Assembly (NCBI GenBank): GCA_026261815.1
Contig: JAMPIT010000856.1
Coordinates: 11,392,001 to 11,456,000, forward strand
Length of the DNA: 64,000 bases
Direction of reading: 5' to 3'
From: Monarcha castaneiventris obscurior
Taxonomy: Eukaryota; Chordata; Aves; Passeriformes; Monarchidae
Shown piece after piece: positions 44,253 through 57,800 of the stretch. Under the pieces are notes generated by a model, which did no database searches, was not told where the DNA came from, and was given only the letters and a program-made list of their open reading frames with translations. The translations under genes and the position numbers were made by a program. The first letter of the stretch is position 1. The number at the start of each line of letters is the position of its first letter.

Positions 44253-44455
44253 TCTGGCCCTGTGTCCACAGCCTGGGGAGCTGCTCTGGCCCCGTGTCCA
44301 CAGCCTGGGGAGCTGCTCTGGCCCCATGTCCACAGCCTGGGGAGCTGCTCTGGCCCTGTGTCCACAGCCTGGGGAGCTGCTCTGGCCCCATGTCCACAGC
44401 CTGGGGAGCTGCTCTGGCCCTGTGTCCACAGCCTGGGGAGCTGCTCTGGCCCCTG
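44253..44455. repeat. 6 x 32-bp GC-rich minisatellite
   Basis: Six near-identical 32-base units have their 'tgtccacagcctggggagct' blocks starting at 44263, 44295, 44327, 44359, 44391 and 44423. Only the two or three bases before each block vary (ctg, ccg, cca, ctg, cca, ctg), so units 3-6 alternate as a 64-base dimer. Divergence is otherwise nearly nil, which points to recent expansion or homogenisation. As 32 is not a multiple of 3, the array is open in several frames on both strands, giving false reading frames such as 44048-44740. Confidence 0.97.
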
Positions 44456-47400
44456 ATGCCCTGCTCATCTCCAGGTCTCCAAACTCACAGCGGCCCTCAC
44501 GCTGCGTGGGTAATTCAGGCTCACAAGGGGGTTATTAAAATCCATTCAAAGCTAATGTCAGCCAGTTCAGTGTTAATGTCAGTGGCTGAGAGGCACAGCA
44601 GGAGTGGGTGGAGAAGGACTTTGATTTCCCCACTCTCATTTCCAGGCAGGGTGGGCTTGGCAGGCAGTGAGGGGAATGGGGACGGGTGGGAGCGTGTGGA
44701 GCCGCTGTTGCACAGCAGACAGGTGGGACTCACAGTTTAATCCCAGCAGCCAAACATTTCACTCCATGTTTTGCTTGACAGCATCTCTCCCTGGCTGGCC
44801 ATTTCAGAGGCATGTTACCTGCCAGGATCCCAGCAGGTGAGTCTGCCTGAGCAATCAGCTCTGCACAGAGGCTGGGAAGGGGCTGCTGGTGCTGCTCCAC
44901 ACGGGCTCCATCAGGTGTTTCAGGTGGATTGGGGCATCACACCCAGGCACTTCCCATCGGGTGCATTTGGAGGTTCAAACCACACGTCCCAACTTCTGCA
45001 CTGACTCGCAGCCCCTCAAACCTGCCAGGGCTGAAAGCAGGGCTGGGCTTTGCTCACGTCGTTCGGGTGAGTCTGAACCATCCCCCGGGTTTTGAAAAAA
45101 TCTGGGTAATTTCAGGATGTGGCTAGCATCATGCAGGCTAAGATAAGAGTAATCGGAGCTCCGGGCCATAAGCCGATTCCTTGCATATGACAGGAAGGAA
45201 TTAGCCCCGTCTCTCCACCCAGCAGCATTGGTACACATGGGCACACACCTGGAGGGGTCTGAGCCACGGGGACACGTGTGTCCCAGTGCCTGCCAGGGAC
45301 AGGGTGACAAGGATCCTTGCAGGCTGTGCAGAAGTCCCATGGGCAGAAGAAATCTGCCCCAACCCTCATTCACAGGCAAGTATTGCCCCACCTCCTCGCA
45401 CTGGCACAGCAGTGCTGGCAACCCCCAGGTCTCCTTCCCAAGAGGTCCTGCCCTGGTTCTCCCCCAGTTTCAGCGTCCTTCTGCAGCGGGGATTCCTCCA
45501 AGCTGGCTGGGAAATGCATTGCAGTCTCTTAATAGCTCATCCTGGCTGGGAGCTTTTCCTCGTATGTAAATACAATGTGTAGAACAGTGGCCTCATTTCG
45601 CACTATAGGAGTGCATCAGATGCAGCTGAAGGTACTGAAGATGCCTTAAATGATCCAAATTTAACATTTGGTTATGTAGGCTGAATATTTCAGTGAGTTT
45701 TTAGGTTAGAAGGCACTGTAAATGGAGCTTGACCTCCTAGACAGTGAATTTTACCCAGGGATTTAAATCAAGTCTGACCATTAAGCTTCATCCTTCTGAC
45801 AAAACAAAAATTAGTCTGGTTCATAAGCAAGGGGGGCAGCTGCTGGAGGCAGACTGGTCACAAGCCACAAGATCAAAGAGTTGAACAACATCTTTGAAGG
45901 GCAGCAGGTCCTGCCTGATGATACAGCCACAATCCAGATTATTTTGCTTTAGCTTGTCTGATGTGTGAAATGAGGGTAACAAACAGTTCTGGGGTCAAAG
46001 CCAGTGTTCAAAAGCAATATTTGGTGCTGCTGTTTTCACCTAGAAAATAGCTGCTATTCAAAAATCAGCGGTATTAGAGAAAAGTGAAACTCTACTGGTT
46101 GCCAGCAATTGGCCAGATGGATCCATGAGGTGGTTTAGGGTGGCAGGACCATCGAGGAGATGTGTGGCACTAGCAGCCCCAAGTCCCATCCTGTGTCCCT
46201 CGGGAGAGGGGCCAGGGAGGTGGGAAGGAGCTGCACCTCCCTGCAGCCAGCATCCCATGCCATGTGGCAGGTCACCAAGCAGCTGAGAGAGGGAGATGAT
46301 TTCTTTTGCCAGTTTTCTAATTTATCTAATGAGCAAGAAAATAAATCAAGCTGACAGTCACCCAGGTGGTTTTGAGCCTCAGCTCCTCACAGTCCCCTTG
46401 TTCTCCCAGCCCATTTTATAACAGGGTTACAACCCGAGGACACAGCACTAACTCCTGCTATAATCTTTTCTTCACCAACGTCACTTAGCAGATGGAGTCA
46501 TTTAGATGTGCTCACGTTTAAATGAGTGGCTTGCCCTGAAAGGGACAGAGCTGGGGCTGCTGGCAAGGTTTTTGGGATCGTTAGCCTAGAAAATGCTTAG
46601 CAGGGGAAGCAGTTGGCAGGCAGATTTCACGGACATGGCACCACTGTCCTCTGCCAGCAAAATTACAAGGCTGAAATCCTGGAGCTGGATGGGGCCAAGC
46701 CGTTCACAGCAAACAATTTAATTGATGAATGAAGTGAATTGCCCAGGAGACGGGTTTTAGTCATCTGCTCACCGCATGAAGCTGCTTGGAGAAGGGTTTG
46801 CACAGTCGGGTGTCGCCTGGGATGGGCTGGCTGGGGCTCCCCATGGTGGGAACCTTCACCAGAGCCCCCTGGGTGCCTCCTCCCTGGCTGAGCAGCCCAG
46901 TGCTGTGAGCCTGGCTAGCTCCAGGCTCGCCAGTCCAAGGTGCTTACAGATGTTACTGCTCCTAAGCCTTCGTGGCTGGACCAGTGCTGGGACCACACAG
47001 AAGATCTCAGCACTCGGTGCTGTGATTACCAGCACAATGTGAGGAGGAACAGCACCAATCTAAACAGCAAAAGCTACTTTTCAGCCCCTGCAAGAAATTC
47101 CGTAGCAGTCTCAGAGGTCTCTCCTCTCTTGCTCCCTGACCTCCTGCACCAGGCTACCTCCATAAGCTCCTTTCATTTGGTCTAATAAAGTAAATTAGCT
47201 CTCCAGCTCTTCCAAGGGGAATAGGCATAAAAATGTACATTGAGATGAATGCTTACAACCCTTGAAAATACCTCTTGCTTGTGAAAAGGCTTCTGAGGAA
47301 TGAATAGAAGGGACAATGATTACCAAAAAAGGAGGAAATGCTGTTCATGCTGCCTGGGCAGCATTTGACCCAGCCCTTGCAAAGGCTGGGGAGAAAAAGG

Positions 47401-50400
47401 AGGAAGAAGGCAGGGAGCTGAGACACTAATGGCAATCATTGCTCCGTTGGGAGCAATATCTCACAGTGTCCATGAAGATCAATCGCAAATTATTCAGCCT
47501 AATAGTTCTCAAAACAAACTCTAATTCTGCTCCTTTGTGGCAGGCATGAAGCTTTCTCTGCAGGGCCCATTGCACTTCTTAGGTAACTCGGTGCTGGATG
47601 GTGTAATACTCCATTGTGAAATCTCTGCAGGAGCCTTTGATGCCAGCATCTTCCAGATGAGACCAGAGCTTATCAGCTCAAATAACACAACTGTCTTTAA
47701 TCCTTTGTGTCCCAAGCCTGCTGTTTTGGCACTTAGATTTGTAATTCATTGCCTGGCTCTGGGTCTGGATCCATCTGGACAGGCAAACTGTCTATCTGTC
47801 TGCATTGCTGAGATATCTGTGTCTGCCCCGAGGGACCTGAGCACCTAAGCTCTGCTTATCTTCATTGATGCTTAGGTTCCTAATTGGTTAAAAGTCATTT
47901 TGGAAAGGTAGTCTTAAGGGCTGTAGGCTTGAAGATGCTTTCAAAATGACCACCCCCAGGCCAGGCTGTCCATCTTTCCCTGGGACTGCATCCCTGGTCT
48001 GGCCTGGCTTCCAGAGATGCCCGTGCACCTCCAGCTCTGCTGTCCCTCCGTGCCAGATCAGTGCCAGCCCACGGACCTGCCTGCCTTTCACCAGCACTGC
48101 ATTTTCTTCAAAAAAGGACAAATGAGGTGGAAGAAGAAAAGGTGAAAACATGATAATGGCTGTGGGAAAAGGCTGCCGCTAAAGATTTGACAATGCTGGA
48201 AATAGAGGCTCAGAGAAAAGTTTTTCTCCAAAAATTATTCTTTTCAATCTCAACAGCACACTGGAGAGGAGTTTAAGCACACTTTTTAGCACCTTTTGTA
48301 CTCAAATTCGAAATTCACCTGTCTAACCAAGCAATAACAGAAATAATCTTTTTTTATCCAGCTGTACATTTTGCTACAGAAATTTGTTTCCATTAAGCTA
48401 TTCCCTTTTGTCCTCTTAGAAAGCATATTTTAAATAATAACAGTGTAAAAAAAAATTACATACTACCCAAAAAACTCAACCCCGTCAACCGTGCACTTTT
48501 ATACAAAAGTTATCTCCTTCTTTCAATGGATTGATGAAAACCCTTTTCATAATGTCAAGGTGGAGATGAGGAAGAGGGAGAAAATTTCTAAGCGCCCAGC
48601 ACAGCTAGTCATTTGAACAGAGAACACAGGGCAAAATCTGGTCTTAGAAAACTGAGCTACAGCTCCAACATGAACTTGATGTTCTTTTTCTGCTTTGTAA
48701 AACAGAATTTTTTAGAAGTTGGGATGGAGGCACACACTGCACTTCTCATCTGCGGGGGAGAAATAATGTGCTTTTTCCACATTCCTTAAATCTCAATAGA
48801 AGAATGTGAATTCAGTCTTTAAAAAATAAAAAATTAAAAATGCAACCATGATAACTTTCAGTGCTACCACACCTTCAGGAGTACAGCAGCCTCAGCTCAG
48901 CCACTCAGGGTTTCCCCAGGAAGGTCAGCACTCCCAGATGAGTCCCACCAGGAACCACCCCAGGAACAGCAGCATGAGAAACACAGCCCTGGCTCGCTGT
49001 CCATGTCTGCTTCAGACTCTTTCCTGCTGGGAATGAATGCTTGAGGCTCCCCTTCACCATCCACTCCTGGGGAGGATTCCCCAGCACTGGAGCCCTCTCC
49101 AGAAAGACTTGCTCTGTCCCTGCCAGCTCTCTCCCACGGGCAGCTGCCTCACACCAGCTACTCCTCTCGCTCCAGAGATGCCATGGACAAGGCCACCCCT
49201 CACCTCTGAGCCTGAGTGTCACTGCTGGTTCCAGCCACAGTCCTGAACGTCTCCTAGTTGTTGTCCTCAGGGAAAGGGAGGCACACGGGACACGGCATTC
49301 GGGATCCCACGAGGTGGTCACCAAGCCCAGTATTTGAACTGCAAGGATAAAAAGGAAAGCATAAGAGGGAGTTTCATCAGAGGGGATAAAAGATTGATTG
49401 ATGGCTTGATTAACACCAAGCCATCCCAGGGACAGAACAGCTGCTTAAGCCATGGATCAAACACAGAGAGACCAGACCCAGAGGTGAAGGGGAAGAAGAC
49501 CACAGGGAGGTCCAAATGAGAGCAGCTGCTCATCAGAGTAACTAAAAGGGAAAAGAAATCCACTTGCCAGTGGAAGAGGGACTGTGAGAAATGCTGGAAG
49601 GGGAGCTGGGACTGAAGTAGAAAGAATGGGACAAATGCCAGACAGGGATGGAAGAAGATGCAAGGAAGATGGATTGCTCTGAGCATGCCCAGGGCAGATG
49701 GTACAAAACATCAATGCAGAACTCCTGGAGGAGTGAGGAGCCACTGCCACCACCAGCACCAGCCACCCAGCACCTGCAGGTTTTTAACAAGCTTAATAAT
49801 CCTCGTTACACCTGAAGATTGGTCTCATAAATGTCTTTTTTCCATCTTAGGTGTGATTTTATTGCTCTCAGTGGTCAGTTCCCACACCCTTGTAGTTTTT
49901 CTATTACTTTTGGATGCCTGGCTGGGCAGGGCTCTCTCTGCTTCCCACTGCTGTCAGTTCCTGCTCACCTGTGCTGCCAAACAACCAGTGCAGCCAGAAG
50001 AAGTGACACTGAGTGTAACAGTGCTCATCTTTGTGATATTCAATGTCTTGTTTTATTATCATCTACACAGTAGCAATAATAGCAATATTAGTGACAACCA
50101 TTTTGTTACTCCTCCCGTTAGTAATATTCAGACATGACCTAAGAGGTATTTCAGAAAGACAACACAAATCCAGTGCAAGATCCAGGAGAATGGGGCAGTT
50201 AATTAAATGTCAGAGTGATGGACAGAGCTGGGACAAGCCTGGAACAATATCAGAGAGCTGGACAACCTCTGACAAGCGCAGGGAGATGGATGGATCTGGG
50301 ACACATCCCAGACCTCTCCCCCAGCAGAGGCAGAACCCTCCTACCCCCACGCATCTTTAAACACAACATTGCTCCCTCTCTGCCACTGCTTCATTGACTT

Positions 50401-51589
50401 ATGCAGGTGAGGAAATTTGCTGGGGAAAGCTGCTTTCCAAGCCACGTCACTGATCACAGCCTGCTCTAGTGACATTTTTATACCTCCAAATGGTGCAAAG
50501 GGAATAAAGAGCCCCATTGAAAACGACAGTGTCTTAGAAGTGTGTTTTACCAGCATATGTGTGAACTCACAGCAGGCAGGGGGTTATTTTGCAAAAGATT
50601 TCTTCTCCTTTTTCCAAACTAGACATTCATAAGAGAGGCAGGTGGTGGCCGGGGAATATGGAGAGAGAATGGCAGCCGGAGGGCGTTCCAAAACTCCAAG
50701 AATATTAGAGAACAAAAGGAAGCCTGTGACAGATACTGGGCAATCTGTGAGCCATCAGGAAGAGTGGAGAGCATAATAGACTAATCAATCAGGCAGACAA
50801 GGGTGGAGTGTCACGGGGAGGCAATAGGTAGTTGGAGGTCAGCTATGAAATATAATCTCTAAATTGGAAGGGGAAGGGCAGCAGCACAAGAGCAGTGACA
50901 GGTGTTTGAACACAGGTAGGTGAACGTTGGATTGGTGGTTTCCAGGAGAGTGAATGTTGGATGGGAATATTATGGGAGTAAGGAAAAATAACCTGGTATT
51001 TTAGAGACAGGCACATATTCTGTGAAGTGAAAGGCTGAGCTGGCGAGACTTTAAAGTGTTGTTCCATTTCAGAAAATGCTGCTGGAAGACAGACGGCGGG
51101 GCTCCCTGGTGCTTGTTTCTCTGGGTTTCCAGACAAAGTTTGTCAGGTTAGAAGCAAAAAAAAAAAAACGAAAAAAAAAGGTGATGTTTTCCTAAACGTA
51201 AGTCCTGCAAATAACAGCTGGGATCTGAAAGCCAAGCCAGATCCTTTCTAGCTGGTGCTTTCTCATCAGCATGCGTAATCTCTAATCCAGTTAGCAGAGA
51301 TGCAGGGAAGTTGCACCCTGCCACGCATGAGGAGACAGGGACTCTGCAGGTGAATTTAATTACTCCTTCCACAGAGAAAGTGGGAGTCAACAAGGCACCA
51401 CTCACCCTCCATTAGCTACCTGGGCTGCACAGGCCCAACAGGAAACCAGGCAGCACCATTTACAGCTCTTTCTAAGCTAAGCAGGAATAGCAGCGTCACA
51501 CCCAACAAAAAACTTGACTTAACATGAAGTCATTTCAACCAACACTCTTCTGACCTTAACTGTGCATTACAAAGGTGTCACACAGTCCT
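44456..51589. other. Non-coding sequence, nothing recognised beyond simple tracts
   Basis: Long non-coding run. It is GC-moderate to about 47.1 kb and AT-richer at 48.2-48.85 kb. A runs lie at 51156-51168 and 51171-51179. The part at 45105-45215 ('gctaagataagagtaatcgg') has a GATA core and a 6-base inverted repeat and may be a small element. No gene, RNA or transposon recognised. Confidence 0.45.
51156..51179. repeat. Interrupted A-rich tract
   Basis: A13, then CG, then A9. No flanking element is recognised, so this is a simple low-complexity tract rather than a clear retroposon tail. Confidence 0.85.
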
Positions 51590-51800
51590 TCTAAGAACAG
51601 ACAGACCCAAGCAATTAGAGCTGAATGAATGATTCCTAATGAATAATCGTTTGACAAACTTCATTTTATGCTCACGAAACATTCACACGCGGATTGCAAA
51701 GTCCTCACATTTCTTTGTCAATGGATATAACTTGCTGGTTTTTTCCACTGAGCAAATAGCAACGTAACAGTTCATTGAAAAATCAACATTCAAGCACAGG
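51590..51800. promoter_or_regulatory. AT-rich candidate conserved non-coding element
   Basis: Contains 'gaatgattcctaatgaataa', 'cacacgcggattgcaaagtc' and 'tctttgtcaatggatata' in a sharp island. The homeodomain and SOX-like cores (ACAAT/TTTGT) are suggestive only. Confidence 0.25.
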
Positions 51801-54599
51801 CTGGGTGAATGGGTTATGCCAGACATGCGGTGCTGTTCCTCCAGTTCTTCCACTGGGTGAGGGATCGGAGCAGCTCCAAAAAATACCCATCAGGACTGTC
51901 ACCTCTCTTGTTTGAAATCCCCTTCTGCCAAATCTGTCAGTGTTGGGGCACATTGACTGGACTGAGCTGTGGCTTTGGGCAATGTGGTTGACAGCTGTGG
52001 TTCCTCCACAACTGATGGCGAGGGCCAGGTGTCATCAAAGCCACTGGAGAGATGAACACCAAGGACACACTGGAGAACCTGGAGACCTTCAGATGATGAC
52101 CCCAACTCCCTTAAACCCTTAAAACCACCGGCTTAACTCTCCATGGCTTAACTCTCCATGCCCAGTGCTGGCTGGGGCTGTGGAGAAAGGGGCACAGGTG
52201 AGCAGCCCAGGAGGTGGAAGCCCTGGTGAGGCTGGACCAAGGCTGGCAGCCGAGCTGCTGGTGGCTGAAGAAGCTGGGAACAACATGTGCTGTAACATGC
52301 AGGGGGATAAGAGATTGTGGGGCAATAAATCAGGCTCTCAAAGCAGAGCATATTAGGAGATCAATGGGACAGACATTAGACCAAAGGAGCAAACTCCAGA
52401 GAGACAGGAGCAATTCTTTTCCTCCTCCTTCTCCCCCGTTGCTAAGGACTTTTTTTCCCCATTTAATACCATCCTCATTGTTTTTAAATGAACAGCAAAG
52501 CCGGTGGGTTCCACGTGGCATTAGCAATGTGTTTGTGAAAGGAAAAATGACTGGCTCCTAGCAGGATTTGATAAAAGCCTCTCCAAGTTCTGAGTGATTT
52601 ACAGCTGGAGAAAACAAACACGGACTGATACAAATGCAGAGAGAGGCAGAGCCGGCACCGACATCCAGGTACACTCAATTACCAATTCATCAGCCCAAGT
52701 GAACTTGAAGGGCTTTTCAAACTCTACACGGCTCTAAATTAAAGGAAATCTTTAGATGGATAACGTTCTGCAGTGGGGGAGAAGAAGACTAATTTGTTGA
52801 TCTTCAGCTCAGGAGCCCTGGCCTTTCGTGGGCAAAGGGCCATGGCAAAGGGGTGCTGGTGGCAGCTCCCACTCCCCACACGGGACCAGGGAATGGACCA
52901 AACATCAGGATGATGCTCACACACTTTTGCAAAGCTGTCAGCACACAGCTCTACCTCTCTCCTCACCATGCCAGTCCCCAAACAGCCTTTTTTTCCCCAT
53001 CTCTACTAAAAAATTTGCTTTCAGGGGGTAATCATGGCAAAGCTGTGAACATGACCCTTTTTTTGGTTCATTGGCTGGACTAAAAAGAAAAAAAAGAGGA
53101 AAAAAATCACTCCACAGTGACCCCAAATTGGAATTGTCCAGGCTCTCCACAGAAGAAAAAAAAAAAGAGCATATATCTAAAAAGATAAACATCTATGGCC
53201 AAACAACGGTTTAATTCAATCTGAAACTAACTCATAGGGAATGTCAGTTTTCCCTCCATCCCCTGCCCAGAAACCTGTTTTTTTCACAAGAAGAGATGAT
53301 TTACAGCTTCCCAGCTCCATGCTCCAGCAGCACTGACACAGCCACAGTGTTTGATATCCTCCCCTGTTCCATGGAGCTCCTCCGTGCTGGGGCACGGGGC
53401 CCTTCAGTGCTATTCTGATACAAATTCCGAGGCAGCTGGGGGTAGGAACAGAGGGAGTCTGGCTGCTGAGAGACTGCAGGGATCTCTTTGTTAGTTGTTC
53501 ATGCAGAAACTGTTTTGATTTCAGTGTCTAATTGATATCTTGGGGAAATCTTAGCAAAAGACAGTGCATCCTCCCCAGACCCCACCTGTGTGTGCTCAGT
53601 TGAGGGGCCCCACGCTGCCAGTGCTGATGGAGCCCCAAGGCTGTGGGCTGTCCCTGTTCCCCTGCTCCACATCCTCATCCCACAGGTTGGAGAGCTGAAC
53701 CAGCACGAGAGCCCTGGGGCAGCTGGAAGGGTGGGTGCTGAGCTCCACTGCTGCCCAAATTTTTGGCAGAGAGGAGACTTTTGGAGAGTTCTGTGCCATG
53801 ATGTCTGTTCATCAGCAAGGAGAGCTGTGTCAGCCTCCAGTCTCACTCGGGAGTAGGGACTGCCTGCATCCCTGTGGAAGCTGCCAGCATCATGCCTCCT
53901 CCTGCCAGAAGCAGCATCAAGCCCTTAATTTTCCACTGGATATCAGCCCTCCTCTTTCCTCCGGCCTCCTCCAAAGACAGCAGCCATCGCTCACACATGC
54001 AGCTCCAAGGCTGGCTCTGAACTATTTAAAAGCACAGCAGGTATTTTAATTATTCACGTCAAGCGCGCCTTGCTTGCTAACGACTCTCTGAAGCTGTCAT
54101 AGCTGCACGGGCTGCAGCAGAGCCCTGCCAGCAGCTTCCCATGGCCTGGCCTTGGGGCAAAGCCTGGGTCTGCAAAACAACCGTGATCCTGTGCTGTCAC
54201 TGAGGGCACAGCTGGCATGGGGGCACTTGAGTGAGGGGCACCCTGGCAGATCTGTCCAGTCCCATGGGCACTTGCCCACCCAGCCCATTGTCCAACCTCC
54301 TGCCTGGCACCTTGCATCCTCCAGACCAGGGGTATCAGCCAAATGCTTTGCTATTACAGCGAGCTGCTGTGCCCCACACTGATAGATCAGCTCTTGTCAT
54401 GTTTTAAGGGCACTGGAATTACCAAAATGCAAGGAAACCGAGGGGTACTTGTAGAGCACAGCTGGGCGGCTTCAGATGAAGACACTGGAGGGGATGACAC
54501 ACTTCCTTGTTGCCTTGAGCTGCTCCCAGGATTTGATGCAAGGAGCTGCTTCGGAAATCAAGCCCTTGCCACCCTGCAGCAATGTCTTTATTTGCTTCT
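51801..54599. other. Non-coding sequence, one short tandem duplication
   Basis: A 15-base perfect direct duplication ('ggcttaactctccat') lies at 52130-52159. No gene or transposon recognised. An AT-rich patch at 54030-54110 ('tattttaattattcacgtca') could be regulatory. Confidence 0.5.
52130..52159. repeat. 15-bp direct tandem duplication
   Basis: Two perfect adjacent copies of 'ggcttaactctccat'. This is probably a recent replication-slippage duplication. Confidence 0.9.
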
Positions 54600-54886
54600 T
54601 CCTTCCCAGTACCACCAAAAATATTTGCTGCCATAGCATCACTCTTCTTAGAGACATTAGGAAAAGGTTCTTTGCCCAGAGGGTGTTTGGGCACAGGAAC
54701 AGGCTCCCCCAGGGAAGTGATCACAGCTCCAAGCCTACCAGAGTTCAAGAAAAGTTTGGATGATGCACTCAGATGCCTGGTGTGATTCTTGGGGTTGGTT
54801 GTCTTGAGCAGGGCCAGGAGCTGGACTCAGTGACCCTTTTGGATCTCTTCCAACTCAGGATATTCTATGATTCTGTGATTCTGACC
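54600..54886 (+). mobile_element. CR1 LINE 3' end with terminal octamer repeat
   Basis: A well-preserved avian CR1 3' end in sense orientation. It runs 'agacattaggaaaaggttct', 'tttgcccagagggtgtttgg', 'gcacaggaacaggctccccc', 'ccaagcctaccagagttcaa', 'ttcttggggttggttgtctt', 'gcagggccaggagctggact', 'atctcttccaactcaggata' and ends in the diagnostic 'ttctatgattctgtgattct' tail. The 5' truncation lies somewhere near 54600-54645. It is the youngest-looking transposon here, and its 'aactcaggata' wording recalls passerine CR1 families. Confidence 0.92.
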
Positions 54887-57800
54887 CACATCCCTCCTTG
54901 GCAGAACAAGCTCAGCTTTTTTGAGGTAAATAGGCGCAGAAAGAAGGATGGTGTCCCACCCTCATGGCTGGAAGGAAGATAGCTTGTGTTGTAGGGAGCC
55001 AGGTTCACCACAGGCTCACAGAGGTTTTTCCCAGCTCTAGAGTGCAGGTGAGGGGCAGAGACAGGCATCCCACCTGCAGAAGCATCAGGGCTCTGGGTTC
55101 CTTCATTTCTACCCCACTGAGTCTCAATTAAATGTGAACTTCCTTTAGGGACCTCAGGATTTCTATCTGAAGTTAATCTGTTTTCTTGGATGTTCCTCTC
55201 GGTTATTTCTCTTATTTCTGGTAATTAAGAAGCTTTTCTTCCCCGCCTTTGCTCGCCATTACCTCAAGGTAAATTTGGAGGATCTCCAGGAATATTCAGG
55301 ACCTGCTTTCCCCCACCTCAAGATGAGCAAGAGCCTCATTGTGGGTAACCCTGAGCTCCAGGATTCTTCTCTAGCAGCAGCTCCCCATGGGCAAAGCCTG
55401 AGAGCAGAGGGGACCCCACAAAAGCACATCAAAAACACAAAAGCTGGGCTCCTCAAGCCTCCTGGACCATCACAGCCAGCCCCTCTCTTTTAAACCTGTG
55501 TGGATTTTAATGCTAATTTCCACCACATGCCCAATTCGAAGCTCTAATAATGAACAACTGCTTTCTTCCTTTCCTTCTGATTTCATATTCATGAGTCAGG
55601 GTTTCCTGGCACTAAGCGTAAATGCTAAACGGAAATCGCTGCACAGTGACACGTCTGTGTAGCTTCACTGTCCATTTATTTGCCTTTTCAAAGAGCTGCT
55701 GTGTTAAGCAAACATCTCTGCCTGGATCCTATCTGGAGGAGTTTGTCTGGTACGGCGTGGTGCCTGCCGGGGTGGGGGAAGCCACTCGGTGTGATGGTGT
55801 CTCGCAGCTCTGTTTTTGCTTCAGGGTACTTCTTGTACAATAGTTTGAGCTCGGTGAATATCTCTCAACCTTTTCTGGAATATTTGCTAGAATCTTGGCA
55901 GGATGTGTTCAGCTCTGACGCAGCGAGGGATGAAGCAGGGAACTCCCCGAGAGAATCACATCCATTGCTTCGGCTTGGACTCCACCGAGGGCTCCTGCAG
56001 GCAGCAGTGGGCAGATGTCTTGGCAGGGGAAGCAAAGAGGCACCTGTAACATCACTGGGCAAATTATTTTTTCTGGCAACTGGAAAATTCACACACACAG
56101 GCAAAAAAAAAAAAAAAAAAAAACCAAAACCCAAACATTTCAGGATTCATCCAAACTTGCTGCTGTCTTCCAAAAGGGAGAGACAAAAGACATCTTGAAA
56201 AAGGGAATGTTTTCTATTAACCGTATTGGTCAATATGTTTTTAAAGTATTTTCCTTGAAGACTGTGCTTCCATGTTGAATTGATTTTTTAAAACAGCAAG
56301 GTCAAAAAATAATCTAAAAGCAAAAGTCGAAGGAATTGAATCTTTATGTATTTCAAGGCAAGCCGAGATGTTCTTCTCTGCAGAGATACCAAAGCTGCGT
56401 GGTTTCCAAACCTTGTAACCTGCCTGGGATGGAAGCTTTAGGCACACAGATTGGAACCCTGAAGTCTCCTCTCCACCAGCTCACCCTGCCCGTGGAGTAA
56501 CACATCTCCCCACCTCTGCCAGGGAACCATTTGTCCCCTTGGATACATCATCATCCTCATCTATCTGCTCTGCAATCAAATGGGAACAGGAATCACTGTC
56601 CTTGGAGCAAGGACAACCACCTGGGGCTGGAGCTGGGCTGTGCTGGCTGCTGCTCACTGTCTGGTCTCCTCATGGGAACACCAGCTGAAGGTGGCTTTGC
56701 CCTAAGTTCTGGGCTGGGAAGTGGAGCAGCCAACATCCCAGTATTCCCTGGATTGCTCTGCCAGCTTTGCTCCTGCACTGGTCACCTCCATGGGGCAAGG
56801 TGGGCAGTGAGGAACTGCAGAGGTGGATATGGGAACTGGCAACTCCAGCTCTTTGGCTATCCATTGCTGGAGGCTTTCCCTCCTCTCAGCTGCCTCCACT
56901 GCAGTTTCCTCCTCCAAGGCTCTGTGGATGCTCCTTATGGTCTCGGTGCTCTGTTGCCTTCTGCAGTCATCCATTGCCATTCCCTGTCTGCCTTTCCCCA
57001 AATGCTTTAACAAACGAGCTCATAGGAAGGCAAGAGAGAAGATGAGAAATGAATTTCAGACCACGAGAAATGAACTCACAAATGAGAGTGTTTGCAACCA
57101 CCATCTGAAGAGCTGTGCTCCTGCTCATGGAGAATATCATGTGTGGCATATGTTCAATCAAAGTAATCAATGGGGACCACATTTTGAATATTATCTACAT
57201 GCAACAGACTCCTTGGGAGGAAATTATGCGGCAATGTTTAATGGTGGCAATGATTCAGCAAGTAATAGCAAGAAATATTCCTCAAAACACCAGCAACTTC
57301 TCATGGATAACTCCCAGATGGGACTGAGGGTAAAAACCCTTTCATTAAAAAGCTATTCAGTTATGGTAAAACTGCCATATGTGGCTCACTGAGATTCTGA
57401 TTGTCAGTGACTTCAGCTTGAAAGCTGCTGTGAAATCAGAAAACTACTTCCCATTTGAACAGGGGGGTGGAAATGGGTCCTTAGGGACCTGAAAGCACAA
57501 CTCGATCTCACGCAGCTGAAGGTGTCTTACAGCTGGATGTCTAGGTTAAGGTAATTGTCTAGACTTCTTTTATCATCAGTGAACAGAGAGACGTGCACCA
57601 ACCCCCAGAGAGTGATTCATTCTTCCTGTCTTAAACATCTATTTTTGGATGGGATGAATTACACTCTGGAGGTGTTCAACTTTCTCCACTGACTGTGGAG
57701 TCCGGATGATGAACTTGGCCGAGACACTTCACCTTTCTAGTGCTAAAACAGGGAGTGCTCCACCAGAGAAGACAACTCAAGTTGTGCCAGTAGTGGTGGT

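Noticed and set aside
44048..44740. 230-codon open frame and its rivals on both strands
   Set aside because: All owe their length to the 32-base minisatellite, which is open in several frames. The repeating peptide is a by-product of the array.
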